This document shows, one piece after another, positions 22,437-28,931 of a stretch of 38,187 nt of DNA. The position numbers were made by a program, and so were the translations under genes. This DNA is from Candidatus Colwelliibacteriota bacterium (lineage in GTDB: Bacteria > Patescibacteriota > Minisyncoccia > UBA6257 > Colwellbacteraceae): contig DAIDMW010000005.1 in assembly GCA_027448785.1 (NCBI GenBank), positions 1-38,187 on the forward strand, in the 5' to 3' direction. A model generated the notes under the pieces. The model searched no databases. It was not told the origin of the DNA and saw only the letters and a program-made list of their open reading frames with translations. Positions within the stretch are counted from its first letter, which is position 1. Each line of letters begins with the position of its first letter.

Positions 22437-23063
22437 TTATAAATTGGAGAAATATTGTCTAGCTAAAGACAAACTAAACAAGAAAGTTTTTTGCTGCGGA
22501 TTATAAGTATTAAACGATACTATAAAATTATAGTTTCCTAACGGCTTCATAATCTGCGATCCAACAGTTCCTAACACTTCTCCGCGTTGTACATCTGTGT
22601 CTGGCCCTGGAGTAAAAGCAGCGTAAGCGGTAAACCACGGCGTTGAAGTGGTCGGGTGTTGAGTTTCTAGGTATTGTGGATATAACGTTCCGCTCTGGTA
22701 CTTTATCCCGCCTATGGTAACGCTCCCTAAATCTCCCGACGTTCTAAAAACTCCGGAAAAAGGGGCATAAATTTTAGCGGTCGACGGGAGATTAAAGGCT
22801 ACAAATTGATCGCCGTACTTGTCGCTTATTAACTTGCCTTGATCGCAGTACTGCTCGTCCAGAATAACGCAGGTGCTTAACCCGGGGGCGGTTCCAACCG
22901 ATGTCGCTGTAGTTGTAGCTTGGGTTTCGACAGCTGGCGGAGTACTGGTGGAAACCGTCGGAGCCTTAACTCTGTTAGCCCAAATGCTGTATCCGACCGC
23001 CCCGGCGACGATAATTATGAAGACTATGAGAAGGATTGCGACGCGTGCTTGTTTTTTTGGCAT
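22437..23063 (-). CDS. Membrane-anchored LytM-like protein, paralogue 2
   Basis: A 208-residue protein: basic N-terminus, one membrane segment (about 7-29), a Thr/Ser/Ala-rich linker (34-62), then an external domain with CVILDEQYCDQGKLI (66-80), FNLPSTAKIYAPFSGVFRTSG, VQRGEVLGTVGSQIMKPLGNYNFIVSFN. The last part matches the shape of the M23 C-terminal strand, but the catalytic His residues are missing. The CxxxxxxYCDQG motif is shared with the next gene upstream, so these two form a tight pair; the Cys may form a disulphide. It starts 3 nt after that gene's stop (operon). The stretch 22300-22436 downstream shows only the ribosome binding site region of the 79-aa gene. Confidence 0.75.
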   Translation of the reverse strand: MPKKQARVAILLIVFIIIVAGAVGYSIWANRVKAPTVSTSTPPAVETQATTTATSVGTAPGLSTCVILDEQYCDQGKLISDKYGDQFVAFNLPSTAKIYAPFSGVFRTSGDLGSVTIGGIKYQSGTLYPQYLETQHPTTSTPWFTAYAAFTPGPDTDVQRGEVLGTVGSQIMKPLGNYNFIVSFNTYNPQQKTFLFSLSLARQYFSNL

Positions 23064-23066
23064 AAG

Positions 23067-23636
23067 TTATTTCTGTGTCTTAAAATAGCTGTTCAAAATA
23101 TTCTGATCGATGACCCCCAGCCCTTCGGCATTAACGTCCTGGAAGTTTATCAAAAGGCTGGAATTACTGACCTGATCGATGATGTAGCCATCCGATTCGG
23201 CGACCGGCTGGCCGGCGCCAACCTCGCTTCCCAATTTTACCAAAGGTTTAAACTCCCCCATAAAGTAAAACAGAGTTGCCGTTGAATTCGAATTATAATT
23301 ACCCATAACCGAACCGTAGATATTTAGGGCTGAATTACTCTTCGCCACACCGCTGGCGCTGAACTTTCCGGCAAATGGAGCGTAAATTATCGTGCTACTC
23401 GGGACATTAAAGCCGAGGTAGGTCTGGTTATCGGGATAAGTCACCGGCTGGCCTTGATCGCAATACTTGGCCGGCAGAACCGCACATGGGCCGGGGCGAT
23501 TGAACGAAAACATATAGCCGGGGAAGTTGTCGTGGAGGATATAAACGTAAGCCAGCGCGCCGGCGATAATCAAAGCCGAAACGATTAATACGATTACTAG
23601 CGTTGGGTCGTTTTTAACCTGCGTCTCTGGCGGCAT
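23067..23636 (-). CDS. Membrane-anchored LytM-like protein, paralogue 1
   Basis: A 189-residue protein with one membrane segment (about 12-35), then CAVLPAKYCDQGQPV, FNVPSSTIIYAPFAGKFSASG, GEFKPLVKLGSEVGAGQPVAESDG and a C-terminal strand region SLLINFQDV. It is laid out like the protein at 22437, with which it shares the Cys-(x)6-YCDQG motif and the FN-(L/V)-PS-(S/T)-x-x-IYAPF block. No metal-binding His motif is seen, so peptidase activity is unlikely. First gene of a two-gene unit. A TATACT lies 14 nt before the ATG. Confidence 0.75.
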   Translation of the reverse strand: MPPETQVKNDPTLVIVLIVSALIIAGALAYVYILHDNFPGYMFSFNRPGPCAVLPAKYCDQGQPVTYPDNQTYLGFNVPSSTIIYAPFAGKFSASGVAKSNSALNIYGSVMGNYNSNSTATLFYFMGEFKPLVKLGSEVGAGQPVAESDGYIIDQVSNSSLLINFQDVNAEGLGVIDQNILNSYFKTQK

Positions 23637-23650
23637 ATTTTTATGCTTTC

Positions 23651-23656
23651 AGTATA
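23651..23656 (-). promoter_or_regulatory. Candidate -10 for the LytM-like gene pair
   Basis: The minus strand reads TATACT 14 nt before ATG 23636, which would leave a leader of about 7-8 nt. No ideal -35 is visible (TTGCTT lies about 20 nt upstream). Confidence 0.4.
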
Positions 23657-23713
23657 TCACAAAGAGAGGTGTGGAAAAGCAAAACGTTCTCTACCCGCAT
23701 CGGGAGTATTTTT

Positions 23714-24268
23714 TTAACGCTGTCTCGATTTCCGCGAAAGCTCTTTCTTCTTTAACCCTTCTTCAAATTCCTTTGCGCTATCGATAAAATCCTTTAACGG
23801 TGGTAAATTATATTTGCTTCTCAGCGCATCCACTCCTCGCCTATTTTTTACCTGACGCACCTTTAATTCACCTTTCTTATTAAATTTAAACTGGGTCCCA
23901 AATTTTTGCGGTTTCCCTTGGGCAATCAGTAATCTATCCATAAGGTAGGCGATGTGAGCTTTATTTATCTCTCCGGGATTACTCTTATTTATTTTAATCA
24001 ACATTCCCCTAGCCTTGCGCTGGAAAGCTCTGTCGTTGTTCGAGTGCTGGGCGATAAGCCAAGCGTTGTAGCTGGCTTTCTTGCCGACCAACGATACCGT
24101 AGGCCACCCGTGCTCTTCTACTATATTCTTTAATTCCTTGGTATTTTCATCGGTGATTTTTAGATACGCTGCCTCATCCGCACCGTCAACTTTGTCCCAC
24201 AAAAGTTTTTGAAAACTTAGGTCCCGCCTAGCCATCAAATTTATCTTTCTTGCTAAAACGGGGTTCAT
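23714..24268 (-). CDS. DUF6624-like protein
   Basis: A protein of 184 residues from the ATG at 24268 (186 from a TTG at 24274). The block VEEHGWPTVSLVGKKASYNAWLIAQHSNNDRAFQ, then AHIAYLMDRLLIAQGKPQKFGTQF, is the signature I associate with DUF6624 (conserved HGWPT, AWLIxQHxxxDxxFQ, YLxDRxLxxxGKPQxYGTQ). The family's biochemical role is not known to me; it is cytoplasmic by sequence. The C-terminus is basic (ELSRKSRQR). It starts 16 nt after the Mur ligase stop, so it probably ends the ruvA-mur unit. Confidence 0.8.
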   Translation of the reverse strand: MNPVLARKINLMARRDLSFQKLLWDKVDGADEAAYLKITDENTKELKNIVEEHGWPTVSLVGKKASYNAWLIAQHSNNDRAFQRKARGMLIKINKSNPGEINKAHIAYLMDRLLIAQGKPQKFGTQFKFNKKGELKVRQVKNRRGVDALRSKYNLPPLKDFIDSAKEFEEGLKKKELSRKSRQR

Positions 24269-24284
24269 ATTCAAAAAATAAAGT

Positions 24285-25472
24285 TTATTTTCTCGCCTGA
24301 ATCGCCTCCTCGGCCGTTTTCCGATCAGACCAAGGAACTTTCATGCCCTTGGCTTTGTGTAGGAAAGGTTCCGATCCCTTGCCGGTCACAACCACCCCGT
24401 CCCCCGGTTTGGCCAGCGAGATTGCCTTTCTTATCGCCTGCGCCCTATCGAGTATTTTTTCATATTTGTCCTGCGGAAAACCCTTGGCTTTCAGCCCTTC
24501 CTCTATCTCGTGAAGGATCTTCAGTGGATCTTCGTCGTAAGGATCCTCGTCGGTCAGTATCAGATAGCCGCAGTTCTGAGCGGCGATCTTTCCCATCTCG
24601 GGCCGCTTCCACTTGTCCCGCCCTCCGCCGGCCGATCCCAAGACGCAGATCAGCCTTCCTCCCGGCCGAACTTCCTCGGCCACTGTTTGATAGACCGCCT
24701 GGAGCGAGTCGGGTGTGTGGGCGTAATCGACGACCACCGTGAACGGCTCGCGGCTGACGAATTCCATCCTTCCATTTAAGCCCTTGAACTCGCGCATCGC
24801 CTTGGTTATCGTCTCCTCGTCCACGCCGAGCACGCGCAGCACCGCGACCGCGGCTCCAATATTCGTTTTATTAAACTCTCCGGCCAGGTTGGTTTTTGTA
24901 TCGCTCTTATCAAACAAAACCACCTTATTCTTCCCAGCGGCTTTAACAAACTCATCGGCGTACCTATCCTCTCCGTTAACAAACAAAGTTTTTTTCTTAG
25001 CGCTGTGCGATCGGTTTACATAGCGGAAGAAGCTTAGCTTGGCCTGCTTATAGTTTTCAAAACCTCCGTGCGACTCCAGGTGCTCCGGCTGGAGGTTCAG
25101 AAAGACCGCGCAATCGAACTCGATAAACTCGTGCCGGTGCTGGACGATTCCCTGCGAAGTTACCTCCAATAGCGCGTACTCGCACCCCTCCTTCGCTGCG
25201 CGGTGCATCACTTTCTGCAGCAGACCGCGGCCAGGCATCGTATTTCCTGTCTTATTAACCTCGGACTCGCCGCCGACCTTAATGCGCACCGAGGACACCA
25301 AAGCGGTTTTCTTGCCGGCGGCTTCGAGTCCGGCGTTGATGAGCTCCAGCGTCGTCGATTTGCCTTTGGTGCCGGTAACGCCGACGACGATCAACCTGCG
25401 CGAAGGGTTGAAGTTGGTAACCGCCGAAAACCAGGCGATCAGCCAGTGAAAAATATTGGTCAGCTTCGACAT
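24285..25472 (-). CDS. murE: MurE-like Mur ligase lacking the N-terminal domain
   Basis: A 395-residue ATP-dependent Mur ligase, closest to MurE (adds the third residue to UDP-MurNAc-L-Ala-D-Glu). The central domain has GVTGTKGKST (31-40), EVTSQGI (103-109), NLQPEHLESHGG (126-137) and KLSFF; the C-terminal domain has DYAHTPDSLQ (249-258), GSAGGGRDKWKRPEMG (279-294). MurE proteins are about 490 residues with an N-terminal UDP-binding domain; here the P-loop begins at residue 31, so that domain is absent. The DNPR motif that grips meso-diaminopimelate is TDEDPYDEDP (307-316), with Tyr in place of Arg. It may act on a different substrate or rely on a partner. It follows ruvA by 13 nt. Confidence 0.88.
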   Translation of the reverse strand: MSKLTNIFHWLIAWFSAVTNFNPSRRLIVVGVTGTKGKSTTLELINAGLEAAGKKTALVSSVRIKVGGESEVNKTGNTMPGRGLLQKVMHRAAKEGCEYALLEVTSQGIVQHRHEFIEFDCAVFLNLQPEHLESHGGFENYKQAKLSFFRYVNRSHSAKKKTLFVNGEDRYADEFVKAAGKNKVVLFDKSDTKTNLAGEFNKTNIGAAVAVLRVLGVDEETITKAMREFKGLNGRMEFVSREPFTVVVDYAHTPDSLQAVYQTVAEEVRPGGRLICVLGSAGGGRDKWKRPEMGKIAAQNCGYLILTDEDPYDEDPLKILHEIEEGLKAKGFPQDKYEKILDRAQAIRKAISLAKPGDGVVVTGKGSEPFLHKAKGMKVPWSDRKTAEEAIQARK

Positions 25473-25485
25473 AGATTTATAAAGT

Positions 25486-26064
25486 TTATTTTATTTTTTT
25501 CAGCGCGTCCTTCAACCGCTCGCCGAGCTTGGTGAGCTTGGGATCAATTTTTTCCACAGCATCCTTGACCGCCGTCCGCTTGTAACCCAAGGCCGATAAA
25601 GCCTCGACGATTTCCTGGTCGACGCCTTCCTCCTCCAGGCCCAGGGAAGAACTGATTTTTTTAACCTTAAATTTGTCCTTTAATTCCAGGATTATCCGCT
25701 GCGCCGTTTTCTTGCCGACGCCCTGCGCCTTCTCGATGATGTCGGATCTTCCCTGCGACACCGCGGCCGCGAGGCGGTCGGGAGAAGCTGCGCTCAAGAT
25801 ATTCAAAGCCATGCGGGGACCCACGCCGCTAACGGAAATTAACAATTTAAAAAGATCCAGTTCCTCCGCGCTCAAAAATCCAAAAAGCTCAAAGGCTTCT
25901 TCGCGATTGTAATATAGGTAGGTGAAAAAATGCGCCTCCGATCCCAAGCGCAGCTGGCGTACATACCTACGCGGCGCGAAAACTTTGAAACGCACCCCAC
26001 CAACTTCGATCTCCACCTCCCCTTCCGAATTAGAAACAACCTGCCCCGTTAATCCGCTGATCAT
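25486..26064 (-). CDS. ruvA: Holliday junction DNA helicase subunit RuvA
   Basis: A 192-residue RuvA, which binds four-way junctions and loads RuvB. Residues 1-62 are the OB fold (MISGLTGQVV, VGGVRFKVFAP); residues 70-140 hold the two helix-hairpin-helix motifs (ISVSGVGPRMALNIL, AQGVGKKTAQRIILELKDK); residues 145-192 are the flexible RuvB-binding domain III (DQEIVEALSALGYKRTAVKDA). First gene of a minus-strand unit with the Mur ligase. The ATG follows a TACAAT by 7 nt with no Shine-Dalgarno, indicating a leaderless transcript. ruvB and ruvC are not in the window. Confidence 0.96.
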   Translation of the reverse strand: MISGLTGQVVSNSEGEVEIEVGGVRFKVFAPRRYVRQLRLGSEAHFFTYLYYNREEAFELFGFLSAEELDLFKLLISVSGVGPRMALNILSAASPDRLAAAVSQGRSDIIEKAQGVGKKTAQRIILELKDKFKVKKISSSLGLEEEGVDQEIVEALSALGYKRTAVKDAVEKIDPKLTKLGERLKDALKKIK

Positions 26065-26071
26065 TGGCTGT

Positions 26072-26100
26072 ATTGTAGCCCATCGCCCAGGTGTTGCCTA
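26072..26100 (-). promoter_or_regulatory. ruvA: ruvA promoter, leaderless layout
   Basis: Minus strand: TAGGCA (26095-26100), 17 nt, TACAAT (26072-26077), 7 nt, ATG at 26064. Spacing is ideal for a housekeeping sigma factor, and the predicted start lies at or next to the start codon. Confidence 0.6.
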
Positions 26101-26110
26101 TCCTATTCCG

Positions 26111-26199
26111 AAGCGCAAAACTAAAAACTAAAAGCGAAAAACAACGATAGGTCACCAGCCGTCAGTTCTTTTTCATTTTGCGCTTTAATATTTGCGCTT
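26111..26199. repeat. Type-B inverted repeat, copy 5
   Basis: Left arm 26111-26141 (AAGCGCAAAACTAAAAAC) pairs with right arm 26167-26199 (CATTTTGCGCTTTAATATTTGCGCTT). This copy lies between the divergent ruvA and dksA-like genes, the only one of seven not next to a gene 3' end. Confidence 0.8.
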
Positions 26200-26213
26200 C
26201 TAAGTTATCCACT

Positions 26214-26256
26214 TTTACTAATCATCCCGGCTGATCAGGCCAGGATGTTTAGTAAA
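26214..26256. other. Hairpin upstream of the dksA-like promoter
   Basis: TTTACTAATCATCC (26214-26227) pairs with GGATGTTTAGTAAA (26243-26256) with one mismatch; the 15-nt loop contains CTGATCAG. No U-tract follows. It lies 84 nt before the -35 of the next gene and could be an operator. The rest of the 310-nt gap is the repeat and the two promoters. Confidence 0.45.
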
Positions 26257-26339
26257 TTAGTATCGCATAGACGAAAACTCTCATTTTTTCGCGATGTTTT
26301 TCCCCAAAGCTTTCAACGGATTGTAGAATGTTTAGAAAG

Positions 26340-26368
26340 TTGCTTTTCAAAGCAGCTCTACCTACAAT
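26340..26368 (+). promoter_or_regulatory. Promoter of the DksA/TraR-like gene, leaderless layout
   Basis: TTGCTT (26340-26345), 17 nt, TACAAT (26363-26368), 6 nt, ATG at 26375. This is the clearest example in the window of a promoter whose predicted start point lies on the start codon. Confidence 0.65.
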
Positions 26369-26374
26369 TAATTC

Positions 26375-26707
26375 ATGGCAGATGTTAAGGATTTAGAAAG
26401 ATATAAAGTCAAGCTCCTTGAGGAAAAAGAGAAGTTGGAAAAACAGGTAAAAGCCCTGCAGAACTACGACATGGGCAGCGACACTGACCACGGCGAAGAG
26501 GAGGCCGACGAATTGGAAGAATATATGAACGTCACCGGCGAAACCGCCCCGCTTCAGGCCAGGCTGGAGGATATTAACATAGCGTTGGACAAGTTAACCG
26601 AAGGCACCTACGGTATCTGCGAAAAATGCCGCAAGGAGATCGGCGCGGAGGTTTTGGAGGCCGTTCCCGAATCGCGGCTCTGCCAGAACTGTAAGTCGGC
26701 CGCGTAG
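26375..26707 (+). CDS. DksA/TraR-type zinc-finger protein
   Basis: A 110-residue cytoplasmic regulator of the DksA/TraR/YocK group, which binds RNA polymerase through its secondary channel. Residues 4-30 are a helical Lys/Glu-rich coiled coil; residues 35-50 are acidic (DTDHGEEEADELEEY); the zinc finger is C81-EK-C84 with C102-QN-C105 (YGICEKCRKEIG; RLCQNC). It is shorter than E. coli DksA (151) and nearer to the Gram-positive YocK/TraR size. No Shine-Dalgarno; the leaderless promoter lies directly upstream. A weak terminator follows. Confidence 0.9.
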   Translation: MADVKDLERYKVKLLEEKEKLEKQVKALQNYDMGSDTDHGEEEADELEEYMNVTGETAPLQARLEDINIALDKLTEGTYGICEKCRKEIGAEVLEAVPESRLCQNCKSAA

Positions 26708-26737
26708 GCCAGTGGCCCTCGTTTTTTGGGGTCTTTT
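26707..26737 (+). terminator. Weak terminator after the DksA/TraR-like gene
   Basis: A short GGCC-AGT-GGCC hairpin (26707-26717) is followed by CTCG, six T (26722-26727) and a second T run. The stem is only 4 bp, so readthrough into comM is likely. Confidence 0.4.
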
Positions 26738-26747
26738 TTTATTAGAA

Positions 26748-28265
26748 ATGCACCTATCTAGAGTTTTTTCGGCGGAATTGGTCGGCATCGAGGCCGGCCT
26801 CATCGAGGTGGAAACCGATCTCGGCGTCGGCCTTCATGAACTAAACATCGTCGGCCTAGCCGACAAATCCCTCTCCGAAGCCAGGGACCGCGTGAGCTCC
26901 GCCATCAAAAACAGCGGACTGAAACCGCCTAACCGCGAAAACCGCCGCATCACGGTCAATCTGGCCCCGGCCGATCTGAAAAAAGCCGGGAGCCATTACG
27001 ATTTAGCTATCGCGGTCGGCTATCTTCTGGCAACTGAGCAAATAAAATCCTTCGACACCGCCGACAAACTCTTTATCGGCGAGCTCGCCCTGAGCGGCGC
27101 CTTGCGTCCGGTGGCCGGAGCTTTGAACTTCGCCCTCCTCGCCCGCCGCACCGGCATCAAACAAATCTTCCTTCCTCTGGAGAATGCCAACGAGGCGGCC
27201 CTGGTCCGCGGCATAGAGATAATACCCGCGCCGAGCCTAGCCGCGCTTTTAAGCCATCTGGACGGCGTGTCGCCGATCGCCCCTAAGCCGGCCACCGAAT
27301 TCAAACCGGAATCGGCGGGAGGCATAGACATCTCGGAGATAAGAGGGCAGGAGGCGGCCAAGAGGGCGCTGGCGGTCGCCGCGGCCGGCGGGCACAATAT
27401 TCTAATGAGCGGCCCGCCCGGATCCGGAAAAACAATGCTGGCCGAAGCGATCAACTCGATCCTTCCGCCGCTGACGCTCCACGAATCGATCGAGGTTTCC
27501 AAAATTTGGAGCGCGGCCAACTTGTTAAGCGGCAAGTACCTGGCGCGCCGTCCCTTCCGCGCTCCGCATCATACCGCCTCGAGCGCGGCGATCGTCGGGG
27601 GCGGGCAGGACCCGCGGCCCGGCGAGATCAGCCTAGCGCACCGCGGCGTGCTTTTCTTAGATGAGATGCCCGAGTTTCGCCGCGACATTTTAGAATCCCT
27701 GCGGCAGCCGATGGAGTCGGGTTCGGTCACGATCGCCCGAGCCAAGCGCAACCTCGTCTTTCCGGCTAAGTTTATTCTGGTCGCCGCGATGAACCCCTGC
27801 CCTTGCGGCTATTTAGGCGACGAGGAGAAGGAGTGTAGGTGCAGCGCCTCGGAGATATGGCGCTACCAAAAGAAACTCTCCGGACCGCTATTAGACCGCA
27901 TCGACATCCAGATAACCGTCCCCCGCCTCAAGCTGGAAAGCATCCTCCAGCCGGCCTCGGGTTCGGCGGGCCTATGCGTGAAAATCCAGGCCGCGCGCGA
28001 GCGGCAAAGAGCGAGGTTTAAGAAAGCCGGCTTGCCATTCCTGACTAATTCGGAGATGAGTTCAAAGGCGTGCGAGCGGATGATCACGCTCGACCAGAAA
28101 GCCTTGTCCTTTTTGAAATCCGTCTTCGATCAGTCGCTGTTGGGCGCGCGCGGCTATTTTCGTTTGCTTAAGACCGCCCGCACCATCGCCGACCTCGAGA
28201 GCAAGGAAGGGGTGAGCGAGGACGAGCTGGCCGAGGCGTACCATCTGCGGCTGAGGGAAGGATAA
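26748..28265 (+). CDS. comM: ComM/YifB-family Mg-chelatase-like AAA+ protein
   Basis: A 505-residue hexameric AAA+ helicase relative that promotes branch migration during natural transformation in species where it has been tested. The N-terminal Lon-like domain (ELVGIEAGLIEVETDLG, LNIVGLADKSLSEARDRV, VNLAPADLKKAGSHYDLAIA) is followed by Walker A GPPGSGKT (222-229), Walker B GVLFLDEMPEF, the zinc-like MNPCPCGYLGDEEKECRC and a C-terminal helical lid (LGARGYFRLLKTARTIADLE). A GTG at 26712 opens the frame but sits in the preceding terminator, so ATG 26748 is preferred. The presence of prepilin and comM suggests DNA uptake. A type-B repeat begins 2 nt after the stop. Confidence 0.94.
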   Translation: MHLSRVFSAELVGIEAGLIEVETDLGVGLHELNIVGLADKSLSEARDRVSSAIKNSGLKPPNRENRRITVNLAPADLKKAGSHYDLAIAVGYLLATEQIKSFDTADKLFIGELALSGALRPVAGALNFALLARRTGIKQIFLPLENANEAALVRGIEIIPAPSLAALLSHLDGVSPIAPKPATEFKPESAGGIDISEIRGQEAAKRALAVAAAGGHNILMSGPPGSGKTMLAEAINSILPPLTLHESIEVSKIWSAANLLSGKYLARRPFRAPHHTASSAAIVGGGQDPRPGEISLAHRGVLFLDEMPEFRRDILESLRQPMESGSVTIARAKRNLVFPAKFILVAAMNPCPCGYLGDEEKECRCSASEIWRYQKKLSGPLLDRIDIQITVPRLKLESILQPASGSAGLCVKIQAARERQRARFKKAGLPFLTNSEMSSKACERMITLDQKALSFLKSVFDQSLLGARGYFRLLKTARTIADLESKEGVSEDELAEAYHLRLREG

Positions 28266-28267
28266 AG

Positions 28268-28394
28268 AAGCGCAAAGCTAAAAACTAAAAGCGAAAAACA
28301 AAAATGGGTCAAAATTAGAAGCGGGAAGCAAAAAACGTCAACCGGTCGTTAGTCGCCGGTTCTTTTACATTTTGCGCTTTTAGTTTTGCGCTTC
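28268..28394. repeat. Type-B inverted repeat, copy 6
   Basis: Left arm 28268-28300 (AAGCGCAAAGCTAAAAAC) pairs with right arm 28361-28394 (TTTTGCGCTTTTAGTTTTGCGC). The centre holds GTCAACCGGTCGTTAGTCG, like other copies, plus an extra GAAGCGGGAAGCAAAAAAC word. It separates convergent genes; 28395-28471 has only a type-A-like A/T-rich fragment. Confidence 0.8.
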
Positions 28395-28471
28395 CTTGTT
28401 TGCGCTAGCAAAACAAAATTAAATAGCCCGACTTTTGGTTGATTCGGAAAATTAAATTTAGAACTTAGAAT

Positions 28472-28846
28472 TTATTTCCCTTGGCTCTGTAAGCTGCGCA
28501 GCATGCTCACCGGAATATTAAACCTGTAGGCAATTGCCTGGAGGATAGCGCTGGTTCCCGAGTTAGCCGACGATCCGCCGCTGAACGCATCGCCTACTTT
28601 AATAGCCCTTCCGGAAGGGCTGGAGAAATTAACCAGCGATCCACCATCGATGTTAGCCAGCGCTAGATACGCATAGGGGTCGAGCGGAGAGTTGAGCGCT
28701 CCGTTGGCGTTAACCAGAGCGCCGTTTTCTATGTCCGCCACGACCGGAGTTGCCGCCGGCTGAGCCGTAACTGCGGCTTTGGCCGCTGGATGAGCGGCAA
28801 ATACTCCCGCCACCGTAAGAAAAAGAGCCAGCCCGATCGGGACCAA
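28472..28846 (-). CDS. Small exported protein of unknown function
   Basis: A 124-residue frame from a TTG, or longer: the frame is open upstream to about 28920 (RSWLGFAGRSARPWLNVPLV) without an ATG or GTG, so the true start is uncertain. The N-terminal hydrophobic segment (VPIGLALFLTVAGVFAAHPA) is a signal peptide or anchor. The rest is small-residue rich (DIENGALVNANGALNSPLDP, LANIDGGSLVNFSSPSGRAI) and ends IPVSMLRSLQSQGK. It may be a minor envelope or wall protein. It faces the comM gene and is divergent from pcrA. No family recognised. Confidence 0.55.
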   Translation of the reverse strand: MVPIGLALFLTVAGVFAAHPAAKAAVTAQPAATPVVADIENGALVNANGALNSPLDPYAYLALANIDGGSLVNFSSPSGRAIKVGDAFSGGSSANSGTSAILQAIAYRFNIPVSMLRSLQSQGK

Positions 28847-28931
28847 GGGGACGTTAAGCCAAGGCCTGGCGCTCCGCCCGGCAAAACCTAGCCAACTTCT
28901 TAAGTTTTGCGGTATTGTACTAATGCTTTAA

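Noticed and set aside
26712-26747. Upstream GTG start for comM
   Set aside because: It would translate through the hairpin and T runs after the previous gene; the ATG at 26748 gives the usual ComM N-terminus.
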